This document shows positions 38,033 through 46,448 of a DNA stretch of 64,000 bases, piece by piece. The stretch covers positions 124,001 to 188,000 of the forward strand of contig QHZD01000018.1 of assembly GCA_003225315.1 (NCBI GenBank). The letters are read 5' to 3'. The number at the start of each line of letters is the position of its first letter. Position 1 is the stretch's first letter. Source of the DNA: Acidobacteriota bacterium. Lineage in GTDB: Bacteria > Acidobacteriota > Terriglobia > Acidiferrales > UBA7541. The notes under the pieces were generated by a model. That model worked only from the letters and a program-made list of their open reading frames with translations. It was not told the DNA's origin and did no database searches. Both the position numbers and the translations under genes were made by a program.

Positions 38033-39829
38033 TTAGTATCCCACGGCTGCGCCGTCGTGGCGCGGATCGGCTGCGCCCAGCCGGTTACCGTTTTCCGGAT
38101 CAATGGCGATGGCGTTGACCAAGCCCATGTGCCCAACGCGGCGCGTGGCGTGGCCGCGGGCATTCAGCGCGGCCTCCAGGCTGTCTGGAAAAGCACGCTC
38201 CATCAAAATGCGATCGGGGATCCATTGATGATGGAATCGCGGCGCATTGATGGCCGCCTGCGGCTCCATGCCGAGGCGAATCCAGTTCAAAACACTGAGT
38301 AAGGTCGCGGAGATAATCGTGGGACCGCCGGGAGAGCCTGTCACGAAGCTGAGTTTGCCGTCTCGCAGCAGGATCGTGGGCGTCATGGAACTAAGCGGGC
38401 GGTGGCCGGGCGCGATGGCGTTGGCTTCGGATTGCACCAGTCCAAAGAGCGCATTTGGCACTCCGGGCTGCGTCGTGAAGTCGTCCATCTCGTCATTCAG
38501 GAGAAAGCCCGCGGAGCAGGTGACGTGCGAACCGTAGCTGTTGTTCAGCGTGTATGTGCTGGCGACGGCATTGCCGGCGGCATCGACGACGGAAAAATGC
38601 GTTGTGTGCGGACCTTCACCGAGGCTGACGAGCGTTTTCGGATAAGTCGTATTGCTTGCTGACACGCCGCACGTGTGAGGATTGCCGGCTCTGATGGCTT
38701 TGCTCGATGACGCGTGCTGAGTGTCAACAGTGGCGAAAACTTCCTTGGCGTAACAAGGATCGATGAGACCGGCGACGGGAACGTTTGAATAGTCGGGATC
38801 GGCAAGATACGCGGCGCGGTCGGCAAAAACGCGGCGCATCACTTCGGCAACCATGTGAACGCTTTCGACATCGTCCCAGCCCTTGAGCGGCACGCTTTGC
38901 AGCATGTTGAGCGCTTCGATGATGGCAACGCCACCGGAGCTGGGCGGCGGCGAAGTGAGGACTTCCCAGGCATGGCCGCTGACGTCGTATTTCGCACGCA
39001 GAACCTCACGGACCTTCGGTTGGTATTTCGCTAGATCATCGAGGCTGATGAGGCCGCCCAGGCGGGACGCCTCGTCCACAAGTGCGTGGGCAGTTTCGCC
39101 ACTATAGAATTCAGCTGCGCCGTTCCTGGCGATGCGTTTGAGTGTGGCGGCAAGTTCGGCCTGCCGGAACGTGTCTCCGGCCTGAAACATTTTGCCGTCG
39201 TTCAGGAAAATTCGGCGGCTGACGGCGAAGCGCTGGAGAGCAGGACGATGATCCTCGAACTCTTGGGCCAGCCTCTTGCTGATGGGAAACCCGTTTTCGG
39301 CCAGACGAATGGCTGGAGCTATAACGTCGGCAAGCTTCATCGAGCCGTAAGTCTTCAGCGCTAGAGCAAGGCCGGCGACGGTTCCAGGCACGGCAACCGA
39401 TTGATAGCCGATGACGGAGGCTTCTTCGTCGAGCTTGCCTTCTTTGCCAATGTACATGTCACGCGTGGCTTTGTCCGGCGCCACCTCGCGGTAGTCGAGG
39501 AAGGTGGTCTTCCCGTTGGCAAGACGGATCAACATGAATCCGCCGCCGCCGATGTTGCCCGCCGCAGGTTCGACGACGGCGAGCGCGAAAGCGGTGGCAA
39601 CGGCAGCGTCCACAGCGTTGCCGCCGCGCTTCAGGATTTCGACTCCGGCCTCCGAGCCGAGTTCTTCGTCGGTGGCTACCATGCCATGGCTGGCGCGAAC
39701 AGCCTGGGTCGGCCAACCCTGTGCGTCGTGGGGACGGTCGCGGGAATCCGGGGCTCCCTGGCAGAGGGCCAGTGCCCGCGTCAGACCAAAGAGGAAAACT
39801 CCCAAACAAAGCGCATTTCTTGTTCTCAT
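38033..39829 (-). CDS. ggt: gamma-glutamyltransferase
   Basis: 598 aa. A signal peptide (residues 1-24) sends it to the periplasm, where it hydrolyses or transfers the gamma-glutamyl group of glutathione and related compounds. The precursor self-cleaves before the catalytic Thr in GPHTTHFSVVD. NGGN-type block ILKRGGNAVDAAVATAFAL and GSPGGPTI are typical. In acidobacteria lacking glutathione the substrate may be gamma-glutamyl peptides. Gene is monocistronic. Confidence 0.94.
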   Translation of the reverse strand: MRTRNALCLGVFLFGLTRALALCQGAPDSRDRPHDAQGWPTQAVRASHGMVATDEELGSEAGVEILKRGGNAVDAAVATAFALAVVEPAAGNIGGGGFMLIRLANGKTTFLDYREVAPDKATRDMYIGKEGKLDEEASVIGYQSVAVPGTVAGLALALKTYGSMKLADVIAPAIRLAENGFPISKRLAQEFEDHRPALQRFAVSRRIFLNDGKMFQAGDTFRQAELAATLKRIARNGAAEFYSGETAHALVDEASRLGGLISLDDLAKYQPKVREVLRAKYDVSGHAWEVLTSPPPSSGGVAIIEALNMLQSVPLKGWDDVESVHMVAEVMRRVFADRAAYLADPDYSNVPVAGLIDPCYAKEVFATVDTQHASSSKAIRAGNPHTCGVSASNTTYPKTLVSLGEGPHTTHFSVVDAAGNAVASTYTLNNSYGSHVTCSAGFLLNDEMDDFTTQPGVPNALFGLVQSEANAIAPGHRPLSSMTPTILLRDGKLSFVTGSPGGPTIISATLLSVLNWIRLGMEPQAAINAPRFHHQWIPDRILMERAFPDSLEAALNARGHATRRVGHMGLVNAIAIDPENGNRLGAADPRHDGAAVGY

Positions 39830-39948
39830 GTCAGCCCAAAGACACTAAGGGATTCGCGGGACAGCGTCAAGGCGCGTGCACAGAAGGAAAAAGGCAAGAA
39901 TCACGCTTCGGCGTTAATTACGGGATTGCGCCTAAGGGTTTCGATGAT

Positions 39949-40824
39949 TCAGTCTTCGCCGAGGAAATCGACGGTGGGCGGGCCGGGCAGCAGTCCGGCT
40001 TTCGTGCCGCGCTTGATCAGCTCTTTGACGGCCTTCCTACCCTTTTCGCCGTAGCCGAGCGTCCATTTGTTCACGTACATGCCTACAAACTTGTCGGCGA
40101 GATCCGTGTCCATCTCGCGGGCGAACTGCATGGCGTAGTTCAGGGCTTCTTCTCGGTGTTCGAGGCCGTAGGAAACGCTGTCGCGGATCGTCCTGGAGAT
40201 TTGCCGGCCGAGCTCCGGCCCTAGCGCGCGGCGCACCGCGTTCCCACCCAGCGGGAGGGGCAAACCCGTCAATTCCTGCCACCAGATGCCCAGGTCGACT
40301 ACGCGGTGCAATCCCATCTTGGGAAAGAAAAGCTGCCCTTCGTGAATGAGAAGTCCAGCTTCGACCAGATCTTTCTGAACGGCGTCGATGATCTTGTCGA
40401 AGGGCATCACCACAGGTTCAAAATTTGGCTCGTAGAGTTTAAGAGAGAGATAGGAGGAGGTCTTTAGCCCGGGCACGGCGATGCGCTTGCCCGCAAGCTC
40501 GGCGGGCTTCAGCGATTTGGTGGAAACGACGATGGGGCCGTAGCCCTCGCCGAAGCTGGCGCCGCAATCAAGCAGGATGTACTTGTCACGAATGACAGGA
40601 TAGGCGGCAAAACTGATCGCGGTAACGTCGTACGTTTCGCTGAGTGCGGCTTCGTTGAGCGATTGAATATCCGACAGAATGTGTGTGTACTTGTAGCCGG
40701 GCGTGGCAAGCTTATGAGTGGCGAGGGCATAAAACATGAAGGCATCATCGGAATCCGGGGAATGCGCCAGCTTGATCTCGACCGTTTCCTTCTCGGTTTT
40801 CGAGGCTGTTTGTTGGCCGGGCAT
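39949..40824 (-). CDS. mqnD: MqnD, 1,4-dihydroxy-6-naphthoate synthase
   Basis: 291 aa. MqnD converts cyclic de-hypoxanthine futalosine to 1,4-dihydroxy-6-naphthoate in the futalosine route to menaquinone. Family features: periplasmic-binding-like fold, start of the first strand KLAHSPDSDDAFMFYALA, DIQSLNEAALS, DVTAISFAAYP, LLDCGASFGEGYGPIVVS. Usual MqnD has a PCPNDTF phrase; here it reads SPDSDDAF, a variant also known in some phyla. MqnA is a distant possibility but the DIQSLN and GEGYGP blocks favour MqnD. Confidence 0.85.
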   Translation of the reverse strand: MPGQQTASKTEKETVEIKLAHSPDSDDAFMFYALATHKLATPGYKYTHILSDIQSLNEAALSETYDVTAISFAAYPVIRDKYILLDCGASFGEGYGPIVVSTKSLKPAELAGKRIAVPGLKTSSYLSLKLYEPNFEPVVMPFDKIIDAVQKDLVEAGLLIHEGQLFFPKMGLHRVVDLGIWWQELTGLPLPLGGNAVRRALGPELGRQISRTIRDSVSYGLEHREEALNYAMQFAREMDTDLADKFVGMYVNKWTLGYGEKGRKAVKELIKRGTKAGLLPGPPTVDFLGED

Positions 40825-41094
40825 GGGCTTGTCCGTTTCCTTTTCCGGTGCGACCCCGCAAAGTCAGGTCGTTTCCTACGCAACCTCGGAGCGGCCGCCT
40901 CGCCCTGGCTTTGGTTCTTCCCAGAGAGACTTTCCCGTAAACGAGTGGTCTATCGGAGACGAACGGCAGAAAAGGCGCGCGTCGCAGGGGCTTGCTTGGC
41001 GCAGGGCCGGGCGATTTCTTGCAAAGGGAAGCCTAGCACATTGGTACCCCGCGAACAATTGGCCGATGCAGAAGCGGCAGCCGCGGCTTGAGGA

Positions 41095-42180
41095 TTAAAG
41101 TGAAGAGACCATGCGAGCAATGGCGTCATCGAAGGAAGCGTGGCCATCGAGGTAGGGCTGCCAGAATTTTTGCAGCAGCTTGAAATACTCGCTCCAACCA
41201 CGCTGATAGAGGCCCTCGCGCAAAGCGTAAGGAGTGTAGCCGCCGCCAGGGACGCTGCCATCCTGGTCTCCAGCGGTCGCACCGGAGGAGCCGAGCACTG
41301 GCCGGATGACCTCACCTGTGGTGTAGAAAACCAGAGCGTGCCAAAGGTCGCGAGGGATGGCTTTGTCACGCTGGTGGCATTCGCGGATGATGGCAGCCTG
41401 CACAGGCTCGGCGATACCGTGCGAACCCTCGTGGAATAAAACTTCCAGAGCCGCAGCGCCTTGATTGCGAGAGTCCAGGCTGGAGATCGTAACGCGCAAG
41501 GGATCGGCGGTGGTATAGGCGCCGCTCCAATTCGCATAGCCTGTTAGGTCGACGCGGATTTTCTCGCGCGGCCAGCGCGCCTGGTAAATATCCGCAAGCC
41601 GTTCTGAGAGGCCCACACCTTGTTCGCGCACAAGCGGGGCGACGCGCATAATCCAGCGACGGTTAGCGCGGTCGTGCTCCGGCCAAAGATGCGCGCGGTA
41701 AACGGGCGCGGCGGATTCCAGGACTTGCGTCAGCTTTGCGGGCAGGCCTGCGTCGCAGAATCTTCGTTTCCTTCCAGAGAGTTCATCGCAATCCTCAAAA
41801 TCGCCGAGTTGATCTTTTAGCTGGATGAGCTCGGTGGAAAAGAGCAGATCCTTGGTGGCGTAGTTCGAGACGTAGTACGCGACGGCATCATCCCAGATGT
41901 GCTGTTCCGAGGAAGTAAGAGCGGGTTTCGCATCCGGCCCGGTGTTCAGAGTTGGATCTGACGTCCTGGCACCCTTGTCCGGCCGGGCGGAGGCTGCCCG
42001 CAATTTGGCTTCGTGATAGAGCGTGTGATGAAGATTGATCCAGAAGCCGCTGTGAAGTTCGAAGACGGGCAGTGGTCCGTACGTGAAATTGCTTTGCGGC
42101 CGCGCCAACGCGCGAACAGGAGCGAGCAGGGAAACGGCGAAGAGAAAAAGCGGGAGTCGCCATGGGGATTTTCGAGGCAT
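41095..42180 (-). CDS. secreted protein with HExxH motif, putative metallopeptidase
   Basis: 361 aa from the ATG at 42180, which starts a signal peptide (residues 1-26, ending ARPQ); the frame is open 16 codons further up. An HEGSH zinc motif is at H250-E251-H254 inside the helix EVLFHEGSHGIAEPV, as in gluzincin peptidases. The following WHALVFYTTGEVIR block (about 279-292) may hold the third ligand, a Glu. A cysteine pair is near 131-142. No named family is recognised. The role in the periplasm is unknown. Confidence 0.65.
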   Translation of the reverse strand: MPRKSPWRLPLFLFAVSLLAPVRALARPQSNFTYGPLPVFELHSGFWINLHHTLYHEAKLRAASARPDKGARTSDPTLNTGPDAKPALTSSEQHIWDDAVAYYVSNYATKDLLFSTELIQLKDQLGDFEDCDELSGRKRRFCDAGLPAKLTQVLESAAPVYRAHLWPEHDRANRRWIMRVAPLVREQGVGLSERLADIYQARWPREKIRVDLTGYANWSGAYTTADPLRVTISSLDSRNQGAAALEVLFHEGSHGIAEPVQAAIIRECHQRDKAIPRDLWHALVFYTTGEVIRPVLGSSGATAGDQDGSVPGGGYTPYALREGLYQRGWSEYFKLLQKFWQPYLDGHASFDDAIARMVSSL

Positions 42181-42277
42181 AGTGAATCGCACGATAGTAG
42201 CGCCAAGTCTCTCGGCGCACAAACCCATGAAAGTGCTAAGCGCCTGTTACGTTAACGGGGACGATCTGGCAGAAGTT

Positions 42278-43243
42278 CTATTCCACCTTGGGGTCCGTTT
42301 CACTGCCGACCGCACCGTGCCGATCAGCGGCATGCGTAACACCGCCCGAATCGCGGAAGAACGAGCGGCGTCCGGTGCGCCCGTATTGCAGAGGAGTCGC
42401 CGCCAGCTCGTATTTAGCCGGAGCACCTAGCGTGCTCGCGCCGACAATCACGTAGCGAACGGTGTAGCCGTTTTTCATTCCGTTCGCGAGATCGGAATCG
42501 AGTAGCCCGGCAGCTTCGCCATTCGCTGCGCCGTGGAGCGGCGGACCTAGTCTGGCGAGCGATTCGGGCAGGTGCGCATACTTATTGCGGTAAGCTTCGA
42601 CGGCGCCGGCAACTTTGTTCAGAGTTTCCAGGGCGCTTTTTTCCGTTTGTTCCACCTCGGCGGCATCCCATTCGACTTCCAGCGAAGGAAGGTCCAGGAG
42701 AAGGAGACCGAGCGAGAGCAGCTTCCATTCCCCATTCTCGCGGAGTAGGCCTAAAGTAATTCGATGAACGCTCGCGCCTGTCGTGTCCGCGGCATTGCGC
42801 AGCTCCATCGGAAAAAACACAATATTGTCTCGGAGATCGGCGCCACCGATCTGCATTTCGGTGGTGACGTCAGGAGTCTCACAGCGAAGAATGGGGCGCC
42901 CGGAGGGATTTGCCGAAACTGTGGGTTTGCCCGGCTCATTCAGCAGCACGAAGCGCTTCATGAACGCGAGGCGGGCTGGCGGCGTCATGCGGGAAAACGC
43001 TTCTTTGTTGCGAGCCGTGAGAAAACGAACGAACTCAATTTGATTTTGGGAACAAGCCGCGGAAAGTGCGCCTTTTAATGCGGCGCCGGGTCCGGCATTA
43101 TTTACTGTCTCGCTTGGTGCGCTCGCTGAACTACTGCTGGGCGTGCTGCTGGTATCTTGCGCAAGCACGCTGGCGCCAGTCAGCAGAACGGCGCAGCTCA
43201 CGAAGAAGATTTGTTCGAGAGCGTTCGATTTAGCCGCGTTCAC
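42278..43243 (-). CDS. secreted protein with C-terminal pilin-like domain
   Basis: 321 aa. A Sec signal (residues 1-29, ending LAQ) is followed by a Ser-rich linker (30-48) and a domain of about 150 aa with no known relatives. Residues about 200-321 are very like the C-terminal globular half of acidobacterial type-II pseudopilins: AYRNKYAHLPESLARLG, AAGLLDSDLANGMKNGYTV, YELAATPLQYGRTGRRSFF. But the N-terminal pilin helix with prepilin cleavage site is absent. It may interact with a pilus or secretion complex (inference). It is 2 bp upstream of nothing; the receiver gene is just before it on the same strand. Confidence 0.65.
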   Translation of the reverse strand: MNAAKSNALEQIFFVSCAVLLTGASVLAQDTSSTPSSSSASAPSETVNNAGPGAALKGALSAACSQNQIEFVRFLTARNKEAFSRMTPPARLAFMKRFVLLNEPGKPTVSANPSGRPILRCETPDVTTEMQIGGADLRDNIVFFPMELRNAADTTGASVHRITLGLLRENGEWKLLSLGLLLLDLPSLEVEWDAAEVEQTEKSALETLNKVAGAVEAYRNKYAHLPESLARLGPPLHGAANGEAAGLLDSDLANGMKNGYTVRYVIVGASTLGAPAKYELAATPLQYGRTGRRSFFRDSGGVTHAADRHGAVGSETDPKVE

Positions 43244-43244
43244 A

Positions 43245-43595
43245 TCAATCCTTTGCCGCGCTCAGGATCGCAGCCAAATTTTGAGTGAAGCTCGAACGCG
43301 GCAGAACTTCGTCACAGCCAGCGGCTTGCGCTTGAACAGCAAGATCTCTTTGCACGTGCGACAGAAAACCGACCACGCGAACGTCCTTCCGCGCCTGCCG
43401 CAACTTTTCAATCGCCGCGATGGGCTGGCTCCGCGCGTTCAAGTCCACGATGACCAGCTTTGGCTCGCTCGCCATGAGTCCCATCAAGGCCTCGCTATTC
43501 ACCGCCACTTTCACTTCCACGCCAACCTGCTTCGCGGTTTCCGCCAGCTTCATCTGGAAGAACAAATCGTCCATCAGCGCTACGACTCTTCCCAT
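43245..43595 (-). CDS. stand-alone receiver-like (CheY-type) domain
   Basis: 116 aa from the ATG at 43595 (a GGCGGAG precedes it); the frame is open a little upstream. The receiver fold keeps the acidic pair D9-D10, the phospho-acceptor D51 (VIVDLNA) and the switch Ser in GFLSHV, but the conserved Lys near the end is replaced by Arg in EVLPRSSF. It is probably a divergent receiver or pseudo-receiver. It is 1 nt from the pilin-like gene, so the two may form an operon. Confidence 0.7.
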   Translation of the reverse strand: MGRVVALMDDLFFQMKLAETAKQVGVEVKVAVNSEALMGLMASEPKLVIVDLNARSQPIAAIEKLRQARKDVRVVGFLSHVQRDLAVQAQAAGCDEVLPRSSFTQNLAAILSAAKD

Positions 43596-43681
43596 TCGCT
43601 CCGCCTCTTCTGAAACGCTTCGCACCGTCTGCCTTGATAGTATGCGCTCATCCTTTCCAGCGGCGCTGGCTTCCCGTTAAG

Positions 43682-43993
43682 ATGCAGGTGCGCACTCAAA
43701 CGATGAGCGCTCATCCCGAAGACGCCCGCCTTGCTGCCTCCGGGCCCCGCGACGTTACTCTCTACTCGCGTCCCGGTTGCCACCTTTGCGACGAAGCCAA
43801 GTCTGCCATCGCGCCGCTCGTGCGCGAATTTGGCGCTTGCCTCCGTGAAGTCGATATAGATGCTGACCCTGTTCTAATCGAGCGCTACGGTTGGGATGTT
43901 CCGGTGATCTTCATCGGGCGGAAAAAAGCCGCGAAACATCGCGTGGATCTGGAACAGTTCCGGAGGCAACTTCAGGATGCCAAAGCAGACTGA
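43682..43993 (+). CDS. glutaredoxin-like (DUF836) protein
   Basis: 103 aa from an ATG at 43682; alternative starts are TTG 43634 and ATG 43703, so the start is uncertain. The thioredoxin fold shows VTLYSRPGCHLCDEA with a CxxC (CHLC) redox pair, EVDIDADPVLIERYGWDVPVIF with the cis-Pro, and a C-terminal helix. This matches glutaredoxin-like DUF836 proteins. It precedes the cysteine operon by about 600 bp. Confidence 0.8.
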   Translation: MQVRTQTMSAHPEDARLAASGPRDVTLYSRPGCHLCDEAKSAIAPLVREFGACLREVDIDADPVLIERYGWDVPVIFIGRKKAAKHRVDLEQFRRQLQDAKAD

Positions 43994-44028
43994 AATCGCA
44001 AGTTGGAATTTCGCGGCAGAAAATCCGA

Positions 44029-44472
44029 TCAGTGCCCGCCGCCGGCCTCGTGCGCGCCAACAGTTTCATCCGGGACTGCGCCTTTGCGCCCTTTGACGCG
44101 GTCGTAAACGCTAAGCTGGCTGACGGAACCGAGGGCCTCGTTGTAAAACGTTGGAATGCCCAGTGCCGTGCGCAGCTCTTCGTTGAACTTTCGCAGGTTT
44201 TGCAGATGCGTCGCGAGGGCCGGCAATTTTTGTCCGTCGTCGGTGAGCAAAAACTTCTGGTAGCCCGCGTCCCACAGCCTCGTGAACTTGCCCTTCAGCA
44301 TAATGGTGGGAGTGACGGTCATCTGGTAAAGATCGTCAGGGCCTTTGCGGAACTCCGCGCCGCACCCGTATTTTTCGACGCGGACTACGCCGCGCGTGCT
44401 TCCTACGGCAAACCCCAGCGCCGCGAGACTTTCAATCGCTTTTGGCGAGAACCGCTCTTTGACATTCCACAT
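44029..44472 (-). CDS. hypothetical protein
   Basis: 147 aa, no signal peptide and no membrane segment. It has two cysteines near residue 36 and a YGCGAEFRKGPDDLYQMTVTPTIMLKGKFTRLWDAGYQKF central phrase with predicted beta-alpha structure. The C-terminus is Gly/His-rich (AHEAGGGH). No family is recognised. It is convergent with the glutaredoxin gene and divergent from cysM; a role in sulfur metabolism is only a neighbourhood guess. Confidence 0.55.
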   Translation of the reverse strand: MWNVKERFSPKAIESLAALGFAVGSTRGVVRVEKYGCGAEFRKGPDDLYQMTVTPTIMLKGKFTRLWDAGYQKFLLTDDGQKLPALATHLQNLRKFNEELRTALGIPTFYNEALGSVSQLSVYDRVKGRKGAVPDETVGAHEAGGGH

Positions 44473-44621
44473 GGTTTATTCAGGCTAATGGATACCTGCC
44501 CGTCTGTAAAGTGACTCAGACCACGCCATATCTCCGGGCTAGGCTGCCGCATCCAATTCGGAGTAAAATGGTCGGATATCCATAGCCCCTGGGCCGGGAG
44601 GAGCGTCTCGAACCTACACTT

Positions 44622-45605
44622 ATGGCTACCATTGGCCACATCGCCGCATCCGCTGGCGAATCAAAGCCTCACCAAGCGGCTCAACCGGGCCGAGCCGGGG
44701 AATCGCTGCTGGACCGCATTGGGAATACGCCTTTGCTGCGGCTGGAGCGCATTAGCCAGGAATTACCGAATGTCGAGTTTTGCGCCAAGGCCGAATGGTT
44801 CAACCCTGGGGGATCGGTAAAGGACCGCCCAGCACTCAGCATGATTCAGGATGGCCTCGCAGGTGGAGCGCTGCGAAGCGGCAAGACCATTGTTGACGCG
44901 ACCAGCGGCAACACCGGCATTGCCTACGCCATGGTCGGTGCGGCGCTCGGTTTTCCGGTTAAACTTTGCCTGCCGGATAGCGCATCGCACGAACGGAAGC
45001 GGATTCTGACTGCGCTCGGCGCGGAGCTGGTGATCACACCCGGTGATGAAGGCACCGACGGCGCAATTCGCAAGGTGCACGAGATTGTTGAGAAAAATCC
45101 TGAAAAATATTTCTACCCTGACCAGTACAGCAATCCCGCGAATTGGCAAGCGCACTATCGCACTACGGCTAAGGAGATTTGGCAGCAAACATCCGGTCGT
45201 GTCACGCATTTTGTCGCGGCGCTTGGCACGAGCGGCACGTTTGTCGGCACCACGCGACGGCTCAAAGAGCTCAATCCAGCAATCCGTTGCGTGAGTTTGC
45301 AGCCAGACGCATCCTTCCATGGCCTGGAGGGATGGAAGCACATGCCGACGGCCATCCGTCCGGCGATTTACGACGACACCCTCGCCGACGAGAATTTGGG
45401 AGTCTCCACGGAGGAAGCCTATAGGTTCGTGAAAAGGTTGGCGCGCGAAGAGGGCTTACTCGTGAGCCCGAGCGCGGCGGCGGCTCTGCTGGGGTGCTTT
45501 AAGGTTGCGGCTGGAATCCCGAAAAATGATCATGCCGTGATGGTCACCGTTTTTGCGGATTCCGCGTCGAAGTATTTGAATGAACGTTTTTGGGACGAAG
45601 AATGA
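44622..45605 (+). CDS. cysM: cysteine synthase, CysM type
   Basis: 327 aa. PLP enzyme; the PLP lysine is in NPGGSVKDRPA, and the phosphate-binding loop is TSGNTGIAYA. Members coupled to mec and cysO use O-phosphoserine and the thiocarboxylated carrier CysO as sulfur donor (known in Mycobacterium tuberculosis). The neighbouring mec, carrier and MoeZ genes support that type over an O-acetylserine enzyme. Its stop overlaps the mec start by 4 nt (ATGA). Confidence 0.92.
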   Translation: MATIGHIAASAGESKPHQAAQPGRAGESLLDRIGNTPLLRLERISQELPNVEFCAKAEWFNPGGSVKDRPALSMIQDGLAGGALRSGKTIVDATSGNTGIAYAMVGAALGFPVKLCLPDSASHERKRILTALGAELVITPGDEGTDGAIRKVHEIVEKNPEKYFYPDQYSNPANWQAHYRTTAKEIWQQTSGRVTHFVAALGTSGTFVGTTRRLKELNPAIRCVSLQPDASFHGLEGWKHMPTAIRPAIYDDTLADENLGVSTEEAYRFVKRLAREEGLLVSPSAAAALLGCFKVAAGIPKNDHAVMVTVFADSASKYLNERFWDEE

Positions 45606-46102
45606 CTATGGCGGATGCAGAGGCGCTTTGGATCAGCGGACAGCTTGCGGAGAAGATTCGCGCGCATGGCGCGGAGACCTACCCGCACGAATGCTGTGGA
45701 GCGTTGCTCGGACGCGATTCGGGGCTTGTCTTGGGTCGTGATGCACGGAAAGATTTGCAAACGCCCTCACGGGAGATTCTGCAACTCTTTCCTCTGGTCA
45801 ATCGGCGGGACGATTCGTCGCGCAATCGATTTTCGGTGACTGCGGAAGACGTTCTAGCAGCGGAAAAGGCGGCGCGCGATCAGGGCCTCGAAGTGGTCGG
45901 CTGGTACCATTCGCATCCGGACCATCCGGCGCGGCCAAGCGAATATGACCGCGACCATGCTTGGCCATGGTACAGCTACATCATTGTGAGCGTGCAGAAC
46001 GGCGCGCCCGAGGAGATGACTTCCTGGCGTTTGAATGACGACCGCAAGGAGTTTTCGCCCGAGGGAATTAAGATTCGCCATCGCGCCGCAGTGCAAGCCT
46101 GA
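45602..46102 (+). CDS. mec: JAMM/MPN+ (M67) metallopeptidase, Mec-like
   Basis: 166 aa, ATG at 45602 overlapping the cysM stop. The zinc-protease JAMM motif is HECCG with its Glu, then GWYHSHPDHPARPSEYD (the H-x-H-P-x(7)-S-x(2)-D signature). Mec cleaves cysteine off the CysO-Cys adduct in mycobacteria; relatives such as QbsD trim residues from a sulfur carrier's C-terminus. Here the carrier bears a five-residue tail after Gly-Gly, so the peptidase may have both tasks. Confidence 0.92.
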   Translation: MTMADAEALWISGQLAEKIRAHGAETYPHECCGALLGRDSGLVLGRDARKDLQTPSREILQLFPLVNRRDDSSRNRFSVTAEDVLAAEKAARDQGLEVVGWYHSHPDHPARPSEYDRDHAWPWYSYIIVSVQNGAPEEMTSWRLNDDRKEFSPEGIKIRHRAAVQA

Positions 46103-46132
46103 GATTTCCGCAGGCACAATGGAGAAATAGAA

Positions 46133-46423
46133 ATGCCCGTGAAAGTAATGATTCCATCGCCGCTCCGTCCTTACGCGGGGAAGCGCGATTCGGCGGAGTT
46201 CAATGCCCGGACAGTCGGAGAAGCTCTCGGCCATTTGACTACGGAATTCGGCGACTTGCGCAAGCATCTCTTCACTGAGGACGGCAAACTACGCAGCTTC
46301 GTCAATGTGTATGTGAACGACGAAGACATTCGCTATCTGGCGAAAGAGAACACGCCCACGAAGGACGGCGACACGATCAGCATCATTCCGTCCATCGCTG
46401 GCGGCGTTCCGGCTATGGAATAG
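46133..46423 (+). CDS. cysO: ThiS/MoaD-family sulfur carrier with C-terminal extension
   Basis: 96 aa. The ubiquitin-like fold is seen in PVKVMIPSPLRPYAGKRDSAEF, VNVYVNDEDIRYL and DGDTISIIPSIAGG. The Gly-Gly at 90-91 is followed by VPAME instead of ending the protein, so it cannot be adenylated unless the tail is removed. The adjacent JAMM peptidase is the obvious candidate. It is 30 bp downstream of mec and 25 bp upstream of moeZ, so one operon. Confidence 0.9.
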   Translation: MPVKVMIPSPLRPYAGKRDSAEFNARTVGEALGHLTTEFGDLRKHLFTEDGKLRSFVNVYVNDEDIRYLAKENTPTKDGDTISIIPSIAGGVPAME

Positions 46424-46448
46424 CATCGTAGAGGAGCAAGGAGCAACA

